Positions 16,206 to 24,555 of a DNA stretch of 64,000 nucleotides are shown piece by piece. Location of the stretch: assembly GCA_036725345.1 (NCBI GenBank), contig DAIMEJ010000011.1:1-64000 (forward strand), read 5' to 3'. Positions within the stretch are counted from its first letter, which is position 1. Each line of letters starts with the position of its first letter. Source of the DNA: JAPLJU01 sp036725345. Lineage in GTDB: Bacteria; Desulfobacterota; Syntrophia; Syntrophales; UBA2192. Position numbers and translations under genes: made by a program. The notes beneath the pieces are model-generated. The model did no database searches. It had not been told where the DNA came from and saw only the letters and a program-made list of their open reading frames with translations.

Positions 16206-16622
16206 TCAACTATCAAATTTGGGTACGGGGATCTTGACGAAATCGACCCCCTCTTCCCGCAGGGTTTCCTCTTCCCTGGGCGTCGTGGTTCCTTTGATGT
16301 TTCGTCGCTCCTCGTCACCGTGATGAATCTTCAGAGCGACCTCGGTGAATTTTTCGCCGACGTCCTCGAAGTGCCTGTTGACGTATTCGTTGAGCGCCTG
16401 GAGCATCTTCATCCCGGAGATTTCCGTTGAATCCATCCTTTTGGGCACCTTCATGTCCTTGCCCATGATGGCCACGGTCGAGGGGACCATGTCCACTTCG
16501 GAACCGCCGCAGACGGGACAGGTGATGAGCCTTGCCTTCTGCTGCTCCTCGAAGTTGGACCTGTCCTTGAACCAGCCCTCGAATTTGTGATTGTTCTTAC
16601 ACTTCAGATCGTAGATGATCAC
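16206..16622 (-). CDS. DUF1178 family protein
   Basis: A 138-aa small protein of the DUF1178 family: an N-terminal MIIYDLKCKNNHKFEGWF with CPVCGG forming a zinc-ribbon-like pair of Cys sites, a Ser/Thr-Val linker, and a conserved LNEYVNRHFEDVGEKFTEVAL helix. Function is not established in the family. GTG 16622 has GGAGG ten bases upstream, and a strong promoter lies 90 nt further back. It is separated from the cysteine fusion gene by the terminator at 16152-16175. Confidence 0.8.
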   Translation of the reverse strand: MIIYDLKCKNNHKFEGWFKDRSNFEEQQKARLITCPVCGGSEVDMVPSTVAIMGKDMKVPKRMDSTEISGMKMLQALNEYVNRHFEDVGEKFTEVALKIHHGDEERRNIKGTTTPREEETLREEGVDFVKIPVPKFDS

Positions 16623-16718
16623 CGACCGCTATCCTCCGCCGCTTCTTCTCTTCTCCCTTTAACATGCTTTGCACGACAAAACAACTCCTTAAAGCCTTCC
16701 GTAAGTTCCTTTATTTCT

Positions 16719-16747
16719 ATTATAATAACAACTTGGGTTGGAATCAA
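16719..16747 (-). promoter_or_regulatory. Sigma-70 promoter for the DUF1178 gene
   Basis: On the minus strand, -35 TTGATT (16747-16742), a 17-base spacer and a perfect -10 TATAAT (16724-16719). Predicted start near 16712, leaving a leader of about 90 nt before GTG 16622. It may also serve the cysteine fusion gene by read-through. Confidence 0.7.
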
Positions 16748-16967
16748 GGGGACCCCGGAACATTATAAATCCTGAACGGAGGAAAAGAACCCCCTCTCCA
16801 CGGAAGGCCGTCATTGTGAAGGGGGGTGGGAAAAAGTCGAGGGAGGTCCCGGATCCTTGACAAAGTCCTCACCGGGATATTCGTCCATTGAAATCCGGCC
16901 CTTCGGCCGGTCAGACACAAAAAAGGTGTGGACTTTTGAGGATAAATTTTATATTTTCAGATGCTGT

Positions 16968-17044
16968 CGGGATGTGGCCCAGCCTGGTAGGGCACTGCGT
17001 TCGGGACGCAGGAGTCGCGCGTTCAAATCGCGCCATCCCGACCA
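16968..17044 (+). tRNA. tRNA-Pro (anticodon CGG)
   Basis: Full cloverleaf of 77 nt: acceptor CGGGATG / CATCCCG, D-arm GCCC...GGGC, anticodon stem CTGCG / CGCAG with loop TTCGGGA (anticodon CGG, reading CCG), a 5-base variable loop, T-arm GCGCG / CGCGC with TTCAAAT. The CCA end is encoded (17042-17044). A T-run at 17045-17051 follows as terminator. A TATATT box at 16950-16955 is a possible -10. Confidence 0.95.
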
Positions 17045-17059
17045 TTTTTTTATGGATGG

Positions 17060-18271
17060 CTAATGACCCACTAGGGCGCCAATCTGGAATATCGGAAGAT
17101 ACATCGCCACGATCATGCCGCCCACAATACCCCCCAGGAACACCATCATGATAGGCTCCAGCAGGGAGGTCATGGCCGACACGGCCTGATCCACTTCGTC
17201 CTCATAGAAATCGGCGATCTTGGAAAGCATGGAATCCAGGGCGCCCGTCGCCTCGCCGACGGCGATCATCTGGACCACCATGGGAGGAAAGACTTTCGTC
17301 TCCTGGAGCGGTTCGGCGATGGTTTTCCCCTCGCGAATGTTCTTCCGGGTCTCCAGAAGCGCTTTCTCCACCACCCTGTTCCCCGCGGTCTTGCTCACGA
17401 TCTCGAGCCCGTCGAGAATGGGAACACCGCTGCTCATCATCGTGGACAGGGTCCGCGTGAACTTCGAGATGGCCACCTTTCTCATGAGGGGGCCGAAGAT
17501 CGGCGATCGGAGGACAAACCGGTCGACGGTCATGCGGCCGGATTCCGTTCGGTAGTAGCGTATGAAGACGACAACACCGATCACGATGGAAGCGATGATG
17601 TAGATGAAACTTCTGCTGACAAAGTCGCTCAGGTCGATGAGCAACTGGGTCGCGAAGGGCAGGTCCTGGCCCATCCCCGAGAAGAGTTTCTGAAAGACAG
17701 GGACGACCTTGAGGAGAAGCATGGTGATGACTCCGAAGGAAATCAGCACGATCGTGGCGGGATAAACCATCGCGCCTTTGACCTTGCTTTTGAGCTTCAG
17801 CATCTTTTCCATATAGGCGGCCAGGCGGTTCAGGATCGTGTCGAGAATACCGCCGGCTTCGCCCGCCGCAACCATGTTGACGAAAAGCTCGTCGAACACC
17901 TTCGGGTGCTTCTTGAGGGCATCCGTCAGCGTGGCACCTCCCTCGATGTCATCCTTGATGGACTTGATGACCTTCTTGAAAGTATTGTTGCCTTCCTGGG
18001 TTGCAAGGATTTCAAGGCACTGGATGAGAGGGAGTCCGGCGCTGATCATCGTTGAAAACTGCCGGGCGAAGATCACCACACTTTTGTCTTTCACCTTGCC
18101 CTTGAAAATCGGGATGGACTCCAGGATGTCCTTCGGCTTGGCCTTCACGCGGACGGGCTTCAGGCCCTGCCTTCGAAGCTGCCCCCGGACGGCGGACTCG
18201 TTGAGCGCCTCGATTTCACCCTTTCTTACCTCACCGTTTCTTGTCTCTGCCTCCCAGACATAGATGGCCAT
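17060..18271 (-). CDS. pilC: Type IV pilus inner-membrane platform protein PilC (T2SS GspF family)
   Basis: A 403-aa protein with two copies of the GspF domain (about residues 70-193 and 273-395), each with the FARQFSTMISAGLPL / FTRTLSTMMSSGVPI motif, and three hydrophobic membrane stretches. PilC anchors the assembly ATPases PilB and PilT at the inner membrane. The N-terminal YVWEAETRNGEVRKGEIEA segment is typical. A ribosome site GAAGGAGA precedes ATG 18271. It stands alone: no pilB, pilT, pilM-Q or pilin genes are near, and it converges with tRNA-Pro. Confidence 0.9.
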   Translation of the reverse strand: MAIYVWEAETRNGEVRKGEIEALNESAVRGQLRRQGLKPVRVKAKPKDILESIPIFKGKVKDKSVVIFARQFSTMISAGLPLIQCLEILATQEGNNTFKKVIKSIKDDIEGGATLTDALKKHPKVFDELFVNMVAAGEAGGILDTILNRLAAYMEKMLKLKSKVKGAMVYPATIVLISFGVITMLLLKVVPVFQKLFSGMGQDLPFATQLLIDLSDFVSRSFIYIIASIVIGVVVFIRYYRTESGRMTVDRFVLRSPIFGPLMRKVAISKFTRTLSTMMSSGVPILDGLEIVSKTAGNRVVEKALLETRKNIREGKTIAEPLQETKVFPPMVVQMIAVGEATGALDSMLSKIADFYEDEVDQAVSAMTSLLEPIMMVFLGGIVGGMIVAMYLPIFQIGALVGH

Positions 18272-18482
18272 AACATTCTCTCCTTCAACAGGAATCCCCT
18301 CGACGGGGCGTTTCGATTCGAATTATAAAATTTTCCCGCGGCCGGGCAGGTCCCCCGGAGACACCACTAAAATTGCTTTACCCTCTTAAAATATATCGGA
18401 CGCCCGCCGGTCTTTCTTTAAAGTTTTACCCCCGCAAAAATGAAAAGGTGAAATGCCAAGCTTTTCCGAACCCTTATAAAGC

Positions 18483-18527
18483 AAAAAGGGTGCCACGATC
18501 CCAATCGCTCAGTGGGCTCGGGCACCC
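18483..18527 (-). terminator. Terminator of the UXS-to-rlmB operon
   Basis: On the minus strand: GGGTGCC ... GGCACCC with an interrupted inner stem (AGCCCACT / near complement), followed by T5. It lies about 50 nt downstream of the rlmB stop codon. The rest of the pilC-rlmB spacer (18272-18577) shows a TATAAT at 18322-18327 on the minus strand without a matching -35. Confidence 0.7.
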
Positions 18528-18577
18528 CAGGTGAACACTGTGTCGATGTAAAATAATCTCTCAGTAATTATAAATAC

Positions 18578-19315
18578 TTATGATCGTTTCCTTCCGAGGT
18601 CGATCTGATGGAGGATAATGCCGGCAGCAACGGACACATTCAGGGATTCGAAATTCCCCGGAAGGGGGATAGACACGAAGAAATCACATTTTTTGCGGAC
18701 CAGGGGGCGGATCCCCTTTCCCTCGCTCCCCATGACGAGTGCGACGGCCCCCCCAAAGTTAACCTTCTCAAGGTCGGTACCTGACCGGGCCTCCGCCCCG
18801 TAGATCCAGTACCCTTCCTTTTTGAGGCGCTCCAGCGTGTTCGCGAGGTTTACGACGCGCGCCACGGGCAGGTGCAGGGCGGCACCGGCGGATGCCTTGA
18901 CAACCGCGGGGGTTACCGGGGATGCCCGGTCTTGGGGGATGACGACGCCGTTGGCGCCGAAACACCTGGCCGTCCTCAGGAGGGCGCCCAGGTTTTGCGG
19001 ATCCGTGACACCGTCCAGAATGACGATGAGGCCCTCCACAAAGGGCTCGCGGCGATTTGAGACAAGGTCATCCAGACCGGCGTACTCAAAATCCCTGCAA
19101 AGGCAGACGGCACCCTGGTGATTCCCCGTGCCGGCCAGCTTTTCGAGATAGGCCCTGTCACGGTACTCCACGGGGACACCAGCCCGGGCGGCAAGACCCA
19201 GCAGGACCTTCATGTCTTCTCCCCCCCGAGTCCCGGCCACAACGATTCGCTGCACGCCTTTCGCGCCGCCCTGCAGCATTTCCGTGACGGGATTGATGCC
19301 GTAGATGACCTGCAT
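18578..19315 (-). CDS. rlmB: 23S rRNA (guanosine-2'-O)-methyltransferase, RlmB/TrmH family
   Basis: A 245-aa SpoU/TrmH-type knotted methyltransferase. The N-terminal substrate domain has GINPVTEML and GNHQGA; the catalytic domain shows the three SPOUT motifs: DPQNLGALLRTA (motif 1), VMGSEGKGI (motif 2) and SLNVSVAAGI (motif 3, the SAM knot). RlmB methylates G2251 in the peptidyl-transferase loop of 23S rRNA. It is the last gene of the minus-strand operon, 78 nt after pyrF, with a heptad repeat in that gap. Confidence 0.88.
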   Translation of the reverse strand: MQVIYGINPVTEMLQGGAKGVQRIVVAGTRGGEDMKVLLGLAARAGVPVEYRDRAYLEKLAGTGNHQGAVCLCRDFEYAGLDDLVSNRREPFVEGLIVILDGVTDPQNLGALLRTARCFGANGVVIPQDRASPVTPAVVKASAGAALHLPVARVVNLANTLERLKKEGYWIYGAEARSGTDLEKVNFGGAVALVMGSEGKGIRPLVRKKCDFFVSIPLPGNFESLNVSVAAGIILHQIDLGRKRS

Positions 19316-19321
19316 GATTCA

Positions 19322-19352
19322 GGGTATCGGGTACCGGGTCCAGGGTAACGGG
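19322..19352. repeat. GGGTNNC tandem heptad repeat
   Basis: Four perfect-phase 7-base units (GGGTATC GGGTACC GGGTCCA GGGTAAC) plus GGG, in the gap between pyrF and rlmB. The same unit type recurs in reverse at 4321-4344. Confidence 0.85.
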
Positions 19353-19393
19353 AGAAAGACGAATGCTGTCGCTGGATGCCTGAGACCTTGCTC

Positions 19394-20146
19394 TCAGCCC
19401 TGTTCGGCCAGGCCGAGGGCGATTTCTTCCACGATGCGAACCGCCGCTGCCGCAGGGTCCCGCGCAAGCCGGATCGGTCTCCCCACAACGATGTAATCGG
19501 CGCCGTTTCGCACCGCCTCTCGCGGGGTGTCGATCCTCTTCTGGTCGTCCTTCCCGACTTCATCGCCGAGGCGGATTCCCGGGGTCACAATCAGGAAGTC
19601 TCTTCCGCAGACGGCCCGGATGGCCGACACCTCCCGGGGTGAGGCGACCACACCGGACATCCCCGCAGCGCGCGCCATCCGGGCGAGCTGGATGGCAAGC
19701 TCATCCGGGGACATCTGAAAGCCCAGATCCTTCAGGTCAACGCCGGAAAGGCTCGTGAGTACAGTGACCGCCAGAATGACCGGCGTCGGCACACCGGCAT
19801 CCCCGGCGGTCTTCTGAGCCGCTGAGAAGGCCTGGGCCATCATTTCCTTCCCCCCCAGGGCATGAAGGTTGAACATGGCCACACCCAGCTTGACGGCGCC
19901 CTCGGCGGCTTTCGCAACGGTGTTTGGGATATCGTGAAACTTCAGGTCGAGGAATACACGGCCCCCCTTCCGCTGAATCCCGTGGACGATTTGGGGACCG
20001 AAGTGCGTAAAGGCCTCTTTCCCGATCTTGAAGAGGCCCACGTGATCTTTCAGCCGATCAACCCAGCCGAGCGTTTTTTCGAGATCTTCCCCCATATCCA
20101 GGGCGAAGATCAGCCTTTTCCTCGCTTCATCACTCGGTGTCTTCAT
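19394..20146 (-). CDS. pyrF: Orotidine 5'-phosphate decarboxylase
   Basis: A 250-aa TIM-barrel enzyme that makes UMP from OMP, the last step of pyrimidine synthesis. The catalytic signature FLDLKFHDIPNT places Asp67, Lys69 and Asp72 as expected, and the phosphate-binding VTPGIR and VVGRPI segments follow. ATG 20146 lies in a GCGAGGATG context; it overlaps rpoZ by 17 nt, so translation is likely coupled. A longer frame upstream is rpoZ read in another phase. Operon context with gmk fits nucleotide supply. Confidence 0.92.
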   Translation of the reverse strand: MKTPSDEARKRLIFALDMGEDLEKTLGWVDRLKDHVGLFKIGKEAFTHFGPQIVHGIQRKGGRVFLDLKFHDIPNTVAKAAEGAVKLGVAMFNLHALGGKEMMAQAFSAAQKTAGDAGVPTPVILAVTVLTSLSGVDLKDLGFQMSPDELAIQLARMARAAGMSGVVASPREVSAIRAVCGRDFLIVTPGIRLGDEVGKDDQKRIDTPREAVRNGADYIVVGRPIRLARDPAAAAVRIVEEIALGLAEQG

Positions 20147-20405
20147 CCTCGCCGATGAACCCTGTGTCTTCGCCGATGAATTTCCGCTCCTCTTCCTCAA
20201 TCGAGACGAGGAGTTCGGGATGAGAGTATTTGACCTTCGCCGCCGCAACCTCCCTCAAAGCCAGCACCACTTCCTTGTTTTCCACGTTTTCCAGTCTCGG
20301 CTTCGATCCCTTCAGCAGCTGGCGGGTCCTCTGCGCCGCAAGAATAACCAGGGCGAACCGGTTTTTGGCTTCTTTAAGTGAATCTTCGACGGTAACCCTT
20401 GCCAT
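20130..20405 (-). CDS. rpoZ: RNA polymerase omega subunit
   Basis: A 91-aa protein starting MARVTVEDSL, with the conserved core NRFALVILAAQRTRQL and the KEVVLALREVAAAKV helix. Omega binds the beta' C-terminal end, helps assembly of RNA polymerase and forms part of a ppGpp site in many bacteria. It lies 17 nt after gmk, the usual gmk-rpoZ order. The acidic C-terminal tail carries two IGED repeats. Confidence 0.92.
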   Translation of the reverse strand: MARVTVEDSLKEAKNRFALVILAAQRTRQLLKGSKPRLENVENKEVVLALREVAAAKVKYSHPELLVSIEEEERKFIGEDTGFIGEDEDTE

Positions 20406-20422
20406 GTGCCATTGTCCTCCTG

Positions 20423-21049
20423 TTACTTGATGAATTCCTCTATTTTCTTTGCCATCCGCTCTCGCCTGCTTTTCTCCGCAAGGTAGATCCCACGGAGGTG
20501 ATCAACGGCAGATTCGAGGCGATCGTTTATAATGATATAATCATACCATATTGTTTCCTTTATTTCCTCCACGGCGTTGTTGAACCGCTTTTCCAGGCTC
20601 GCTTTTTTCTCAGCCCCCCGGTACGTCAACCGTTCTTTCAGGACCTTGAGGGACGGCGGAAGGATGAAAACGAAGATCCCGCCGGGGTAACCGACCTTCA
20701 GAGCGCGGGCGCCATGCGTATCCACCGCCAGAATAAGGTCACTGTCTTTTCGGAGATACTCCGTCATGGTTTCCTTGGACGTCCCGTAGAGATACCCGTA
20801 TTTTTCCGCCCACTCCGCGAACTCTCCCTTCTTGATACGCTCCCGGAATTTTTTCTCCGAAATAAAAAAGTAGTCCTTGCCGTCGACCTCGAAGGGCCGG
20901 GGAGATCGCGTCGTGTAGGATACGGAGAATTTAACCTCGGGGACTTGATGAATCAACTCCGTACACAGGGTGGTTTTACCGACGCCTGACGGCCCGGCGA
21001 CCACGATAAAGATCCGCTCGCCGCTGCCGGTTCCCTTCTTACTCAACAT
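20423..21049 (-). CDS. gmk: Guanylate kinase
   Basis: A 208-aa enzyme that phosphorylates GMP to GDP. Walker A is GPSGVGKTT (19-27); the GMP-binding SYTTRSPRPFEVDGKDYFF and the LLAVDTHGA-type motif (here LILAVDTHGARAL) follow. It overlaps the yicC end by 11 nt. In many bacteria a remA/DUF370 gene sits between yicC and gmk; it is absent here. Confidence 0.93.
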   Translation of the reverse strand: MLSKKGTGSGERIFIVVAGPSGVGKTTLCTELIHQVPEVKFSVSYTTRSPRPFEVDGKDYFFISEKKFRERIKKGEFAEWAEKYGYLYGTSKETMTEYLRKDSDLILAVDTHGARALKVGYPGGIFVFILPPSLKVLKERLTYRGAEKKASLEKRFNNAVEEIKETIWYDYIIINDRLESAVDHLRGIYLAEKSRRERMAKKIEEFIK

Positions 21050-21923
21050 TCTGCACCTGTTCCCTCAATTTCGTGATCTCGCTCTTCAACTCGATGACCT
21101 GATGGGAAAGCATCACATCGGAGCTTTTGGAACCCATGGTGTTCACTTCCCGGCACATCTCCTGAAGCAGGAAATCGATCTTCCGGCCCGCGCTGTCCCG
21201 GCTGTCCAGAAGTTTCGTGAGCTGTTCGATGTGGCTCTCAAGACGGACGATCTCTTCCGTGATATCCGTTTTTTCGGCCAGAAGGGCCACCTCCTGGGCC
21301 AGCCTCATCCCGTCCAGCTCCAGCCCGCCGGAGAGTTCCTTCACCCGCTCGGAGAGCCTTTTCTGGTATTCGCTGACCACCTCCGGTATTCTGCTCTTCG
21401 TCGCCTCCAGGTATTTCTGTATTTTCCCGATCCGGGATAGAAAATCCTTCCGGATGACCGCGCCCTCTTTCTCCCTCATCCGGACGAGATCCCTCAGGGC
21501 CTTGTCCAGAACGTCCTTCAAGATCACCCAGGCCTGAGCGGCGTCGAGCTTGCGTTCGGAAGGCACAAAGATGTCCCTGAACCGGGATACGGTGTTCAGG
21601 TCCGCCTTTTCTTTGAGTTTCAGCTCGGTCCTGATGCGGTTGAGAAGTTCGAGGTAGTTCCTCAGAAGGGGAAGATCGAGTTCATACTGCATCGCCCCCC
21701 CGGAACTGCCGGCGGCATCCATCTGAACCGTCACGTCGACGCGACCCCGAACGAGCTTCTCACCCACCTTTTTCTTGATCTCCATTTCCAGGGGGGTGAG
21801 CGCGCCGGGCAGGCGGACGATGATCTCCATGTATCGGTGATTGAGGGAGCGAATCTCGACAACCCACTTTTTTCCCTCGTGCAGGGTCTCGGCCCTTCCG
21901 TAACCTGTCATGCTCTTGATCAT
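21039..21923 (-). CDS. yicC: YicC-family endoribonuclease
   Basis: A 294-aa protein with the family's invariant opening MIKSMTGYGRAE, the EIRSLNHRYMEI segment, and the C-terminal DUF1732 block GRKIDFLLQEMCREVNTMGSKS. E. coli YicC acts in RNA decay (for example of RyhB sRNA); the role in this organism is inferred from homology. ATG 21923 matches the family's start; an upstream in-frame start at 21971 would add 16 residues. It sits 59 nt after DUF4416 and overlaps gmk. Confidence 0.9.
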   Translation of the reverse strand: MIKSMTGYGRAETLHEGKKWVVEIRSLNHRYMEIIVRLPGALTPLEMEIKKKVGEKLVRGRVDVTVQMDAAGSSGGAMQYELDLPLLRNYLELLNRIRTELKLKEKADLNTVSRFRDIFVPSERKLDAAQAWVILKDVLDKALRDLVRMREKEGAVIRKDFLSRIGKIQKYLEATKSRIPEVVSEYQKRLSERVKELSGGLELDGMRLAQEVALLAEKTDITEEIVRLESHIEQLTKLLDSRDSAGRKIDFLLQEMCREVNTMGSKSSDVMLSHQVIELKSEITKLREQVQNVE

Positions 21924-21982
21924 GGTCTGTCTATCCCCTTGTTCAACTAAATCGCCTGAATCGACCTCCACGCTTCACGACC

Positions 21983-22531
21983 TCATTTCTCCGCCCCGGA
22001 CGCCTGCCGGTCTCTCAGCTGAAGGAGATACTTCTTTCGAATGAGGGTGAATATCGCCCGGACCTTCCCGTCGGCGTAATCGGGATAGGTCCACTCCAGA
22101 GACCTGAAGGCTTCATTTCCGAAAATGAGGGTCAGGTCGGCATAAACGCCATCCCGCAGATAGGGGCGGTGGGCGCCGCTCTTCCCCGTGGCCAGAACCA
22201 GATGACCCCCGGAGACGCAGCCAGGGTCGATGTTGACCCGGCGATTGCCGCCCTCCGAAAACCGTCGTTCCACTTCGTTGACGGCTTTCTTGATCGAGGG
22301 CAGGGCGTCCGGTTCTATCAGGTCCTCATAGGAGACGAAGCGCCGGACCAGAGAAGGCCCCATCTCCCGGGCATAATAATCGGTGGCATCAAAGGCCAGA
22401 TATTCACTCAGGTAGTCGGCCCTGCCGTACAGATCGGACAACACCCTGAGCGCGTCGATCAGCGTTTCCCGATCCGAGGCAAAAACACTGCAGACCAGCT
22501 TAACCGGATCGGGTTTTCGAAGTTCACTCAT
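21983..22531 (-). CDS. DUF4416 family protein
   Basis: A 182-aa protein of the DUF4416 family, common in Desulfobacterota, Thermodesulfo- and Nitrospira-type genomes. Visible family blocks are KLVCSVFASD near the start, FDATDYYAREMGPSLVRRFVSYE, and NIDPGCVSGGHLVLATGKSGAHRPYL in the second half, ending in WTYPDYADG. The function is unknown; the conserved Asp/His/Tyr pattern suggests an enzyme. Its place before yicC-gmk recurs in related genomes as far as I recall. Confidence 0.8.
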   Translation of the reverse strand: MSELRKPDPVKLVCSVFASDRETLIDALRVLSDLYGRADYLSEYLAFDATDYYAREMGPSLVRRFVSYEDLIEPDALPSIKKAVNEVERRFSEGGNRRVNIDPGCVSGGHLVLATGKSGAHRPYLRDGVYADLTLIFGNEAFRSLEWTYPDYADGKVRAIFTLIRKKYLLQLRDRQASGAEK

Positions 22532-22588
22532 GTACGCCGTTTCCGCGTCCTGCCCACCGCGATTACGCCGCCCGCGGGCGAGCAGGGA

Positions 22589-23581
22589 TTACAAGAAGGC
22601 CTGTACCAGCTCATCCTGCGATACCGATGCCGTCCCCACTTTTCCGACGACAATCCCCGCTGCCTGATTGGCGATATAAGCGGCCTCTTTGAAATTTGCC
22701 CCGGCGGCGACGGCCAATGCGAAGAGGCCGATGACCGTATCCCCCGCACCGGTCACATCGTAGACCTCCTTGGCAACGGCGGAAATGTGTGTGGCGCTTC
22801 CCCGCTCGAAGAGATCCATGCCCTCCTCCCCCCGGGTGACAAGAACGGCCTTGAACCCGTAACGCTCGAGGATTTTTGCACCGATCTCGAGCGGTTCCTT
22901 TTTCCCGCTCTCGATCCGCGCCAGCCCGACCGCCCTGGCCGCTTCGTGGTGATTCGGCGTGATGACGTCAAAGCCTCGATAGAGACTGAAATCGTCCCGC
23001 TTCGGATCCACGCAAACCGTTGTCTTACGGCCGACCCGGGCCTTCCGGATCCCCTCCAGGAGCGTTTCGGACACAACCCCTTTATTATAGTCGGAGATGA
23101 CGATGGCGTGAAAATCCCTTACGGCGGATCGGACATAGTCCGTGATGCGCCGGACGCTGTCCGCCCGGATCGGATCGACTTTTTCCCGGTCGAACCGGAC
23201 CATCTGCTGGCTGTGCGCGACGATCCTCGTTTTGACCGTTGTGGGACGCCCGTCCTCGATGACGATCCCCTCCGTGCCGACCTTTTTCCTTCTGCACTCG
23301 TCGAGGAACCATCGTCCCATATCATCGGACCCGATCACCCCCGCGGCGTATACCTGACCGCCCGCCGAGAGAATATTGTGCATGACGTTTGCGGACCCGC
23401 CCAGCAGAAGGCTCTCCCTGGCCACCTCGACGACGGGCACCGGCGCTTCGGGCGAGATGCGCCAGACCTTCCCCCAGATGAAGTGATCGACCATGACATC
23501 TCCGACGACGAGAACCTTCGCCCGGGAAAAATTTTTTATAAGGCCCAGTATCCTTCTTTTGCTGACAAGGCGTTTCAACAT
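22589..23581 (-). CDS. hldE: D-glycero-beta-D-manno-heptose-7-phosphate kinase
   Basis: A 330-aa PfkB/ribokinase-fold protein matching the kinase half of HldE (RfaE domain I): GDVMVDHFIWGKVWRISPEAPVPVV near the N-terminus, SDYNKGV in the middle and the catalytic VTGAGDTV near the end. It makes heptose 1,7-bisphosphate for LPS core. The nucleotidyltransferase half of bifunctional HldE is missing, so a separate hldC is needed. ATG 23581 lies 2 nt after galE; GmhB, the next enzyme, is encoded at 42793. Confidence 0.88.
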   Translation of the reverse strand: MLKRLVSKRRILGLIKNFSRAKVLVVGDVMVDHFIWGKVWRISPEAPVPVVEVARESLLLGGSANVMHNILSAGGQVYAAGVIGSDDMGRWFLDECRRKKVGTEGIVIEDGRPTTVKTRIVAHSQQMVRFDREKVDPIRADSVRRITDYVRSAVRDFHAIVISDYNKGVVSETLLEGIRKARVGRKTTVCVDPKRDDFSLYRGFDVITPNHHEAARAVGLARIESGKKEPLEIGAKILERYGFKAVLVTRGEEGMDLFERGSATHISAVAKEVYDVTGAGDTVIGLFALAVAAGANFKEAAYIANQAAGIVVGKVGTASVSQDELVQAFL

Positions 23582-23583
23582 TT

Positions 23584-24555
23584 TCAACCGAATCTCTTCC
23601 GGTGGAAATTCCAGGCCGTCGCCACGATGGACTCCAGCGCCGCATAGGCCGGACGCCACCCCAGGTTTTCCATGATACGCACCGACGACGCGACCAGCCG
23701 CGCCGGATCCCCCTGCCTGCGGCCTCCCGCGACGGCGCGGATCTTCTTTCCCGTCACTGTCTCTGCCGTCTCAATAACCTCCCGGACGGAGAAGCCCTTC
23801 CCGTTTCCGAGATTGTAGACCGAGGACCGGCCCCTTTGAGCGAGGTCCTCGAGAGCCAGAATGTGGGCGTCTGCCAGATCGCTCACGTGTATATAGTCCC
23901 TCACGCAAGTCCCGTCGGGCGTATCGTAATCCGTCCCGAAAATGGTTATATCCTTTTTCCGCCCGATGGCCACGTCGAGGACCAGGGGGATGAGATGGCT
24001 CTCCGGCCTGTGGTCCTCCCCGATGGCTGCCCCTTCATCGGCGCCGGCCGCGTTGAAATAGCGAAGCGCCGCGTATTGAAGACCATAGGCCGACGCATAC
24101 TTTGCCAGAATGTTCTCAACCACGAGTTTGGTCTGCCCGTAGACATTGGTCGGCACGGTTGGGTGGTCCTCCTCGATAGGGACCCTCAGCGGCTCACCGT
24201 AGACCGCCGCGCTGGAGGAAAAGACAATCCTTCGAACACCCGTTTTCAACATGGCATCCAGGAGATGAATCGTATTCACCACGTTGTTATGATAATATTT
24301 ACGGGGATCCTCCTCCGATTCTCCCACAAGGCAATGGGCGGCGAAATGAATCACCCCGGTTACGCCATGGTCCTTGAGAAGACTCACGAGCCGGGAGGTC
24401 TCGGACAGATCCCCCTCGATGAACCGGCCGCTGGTGACCATCTCCCGGTGCCCCTGGGAGAGATTGTCATAGACAGCAAGGTCATACCCCCGCTCCCCGA
24501 GCCGCTTGACCACGTGGGAGCCGATGTAGCCTGCGCCACCTGTCACAAGGATCAT
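23584..24555 (-). CDS. galE: UDP-glucose 4-epimerase
   Basis: A 323-aa extended short-chain dehydrogenase. The NAD loop GGAGYIGSH is at residues 6-14, the active-site Ser lies in VFSSSAAVYG and the Tyr139-x3-Lys143 pair in VYGQTK. The NAAGAD...IGEDH segment is typical of GalE. It interconverts UDP-Glc and UDP-Gal (or the N-acetyl forms) for glycan synthesis. The start ATG overlaps the UXS stop by 4 nt (translational coupling). Confidence 0.9.
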   Translation of the reverse strand: MILVTGGAGYIGSHVVKRLGERGYDLAVYDNLSQGHREMVTSGRFIEGDLSETSRLVSLLKDHGVTGVIHFAAHCLVGESEEDPRKYYHNNVVNTIHLLDAMLKTGVRRIVFSSSAAVYGEPLRVPIEEDHPTVPTNVYGQTKLVVENILAKYASAYGLQYAALRYFNAAGADEGAAIGEDHRPESHLIPLVLDVAIGRKKDITIFGTDYDTPDGTCVRDYIHVSDLADAHILALEDLAQRGRSSVYNLGNGKGFSVREVIETAETVTGKKIRAVAGGRRQGDPARLVASSVRIMENLGWRPAYAALESIVATAWNFHRKRFG

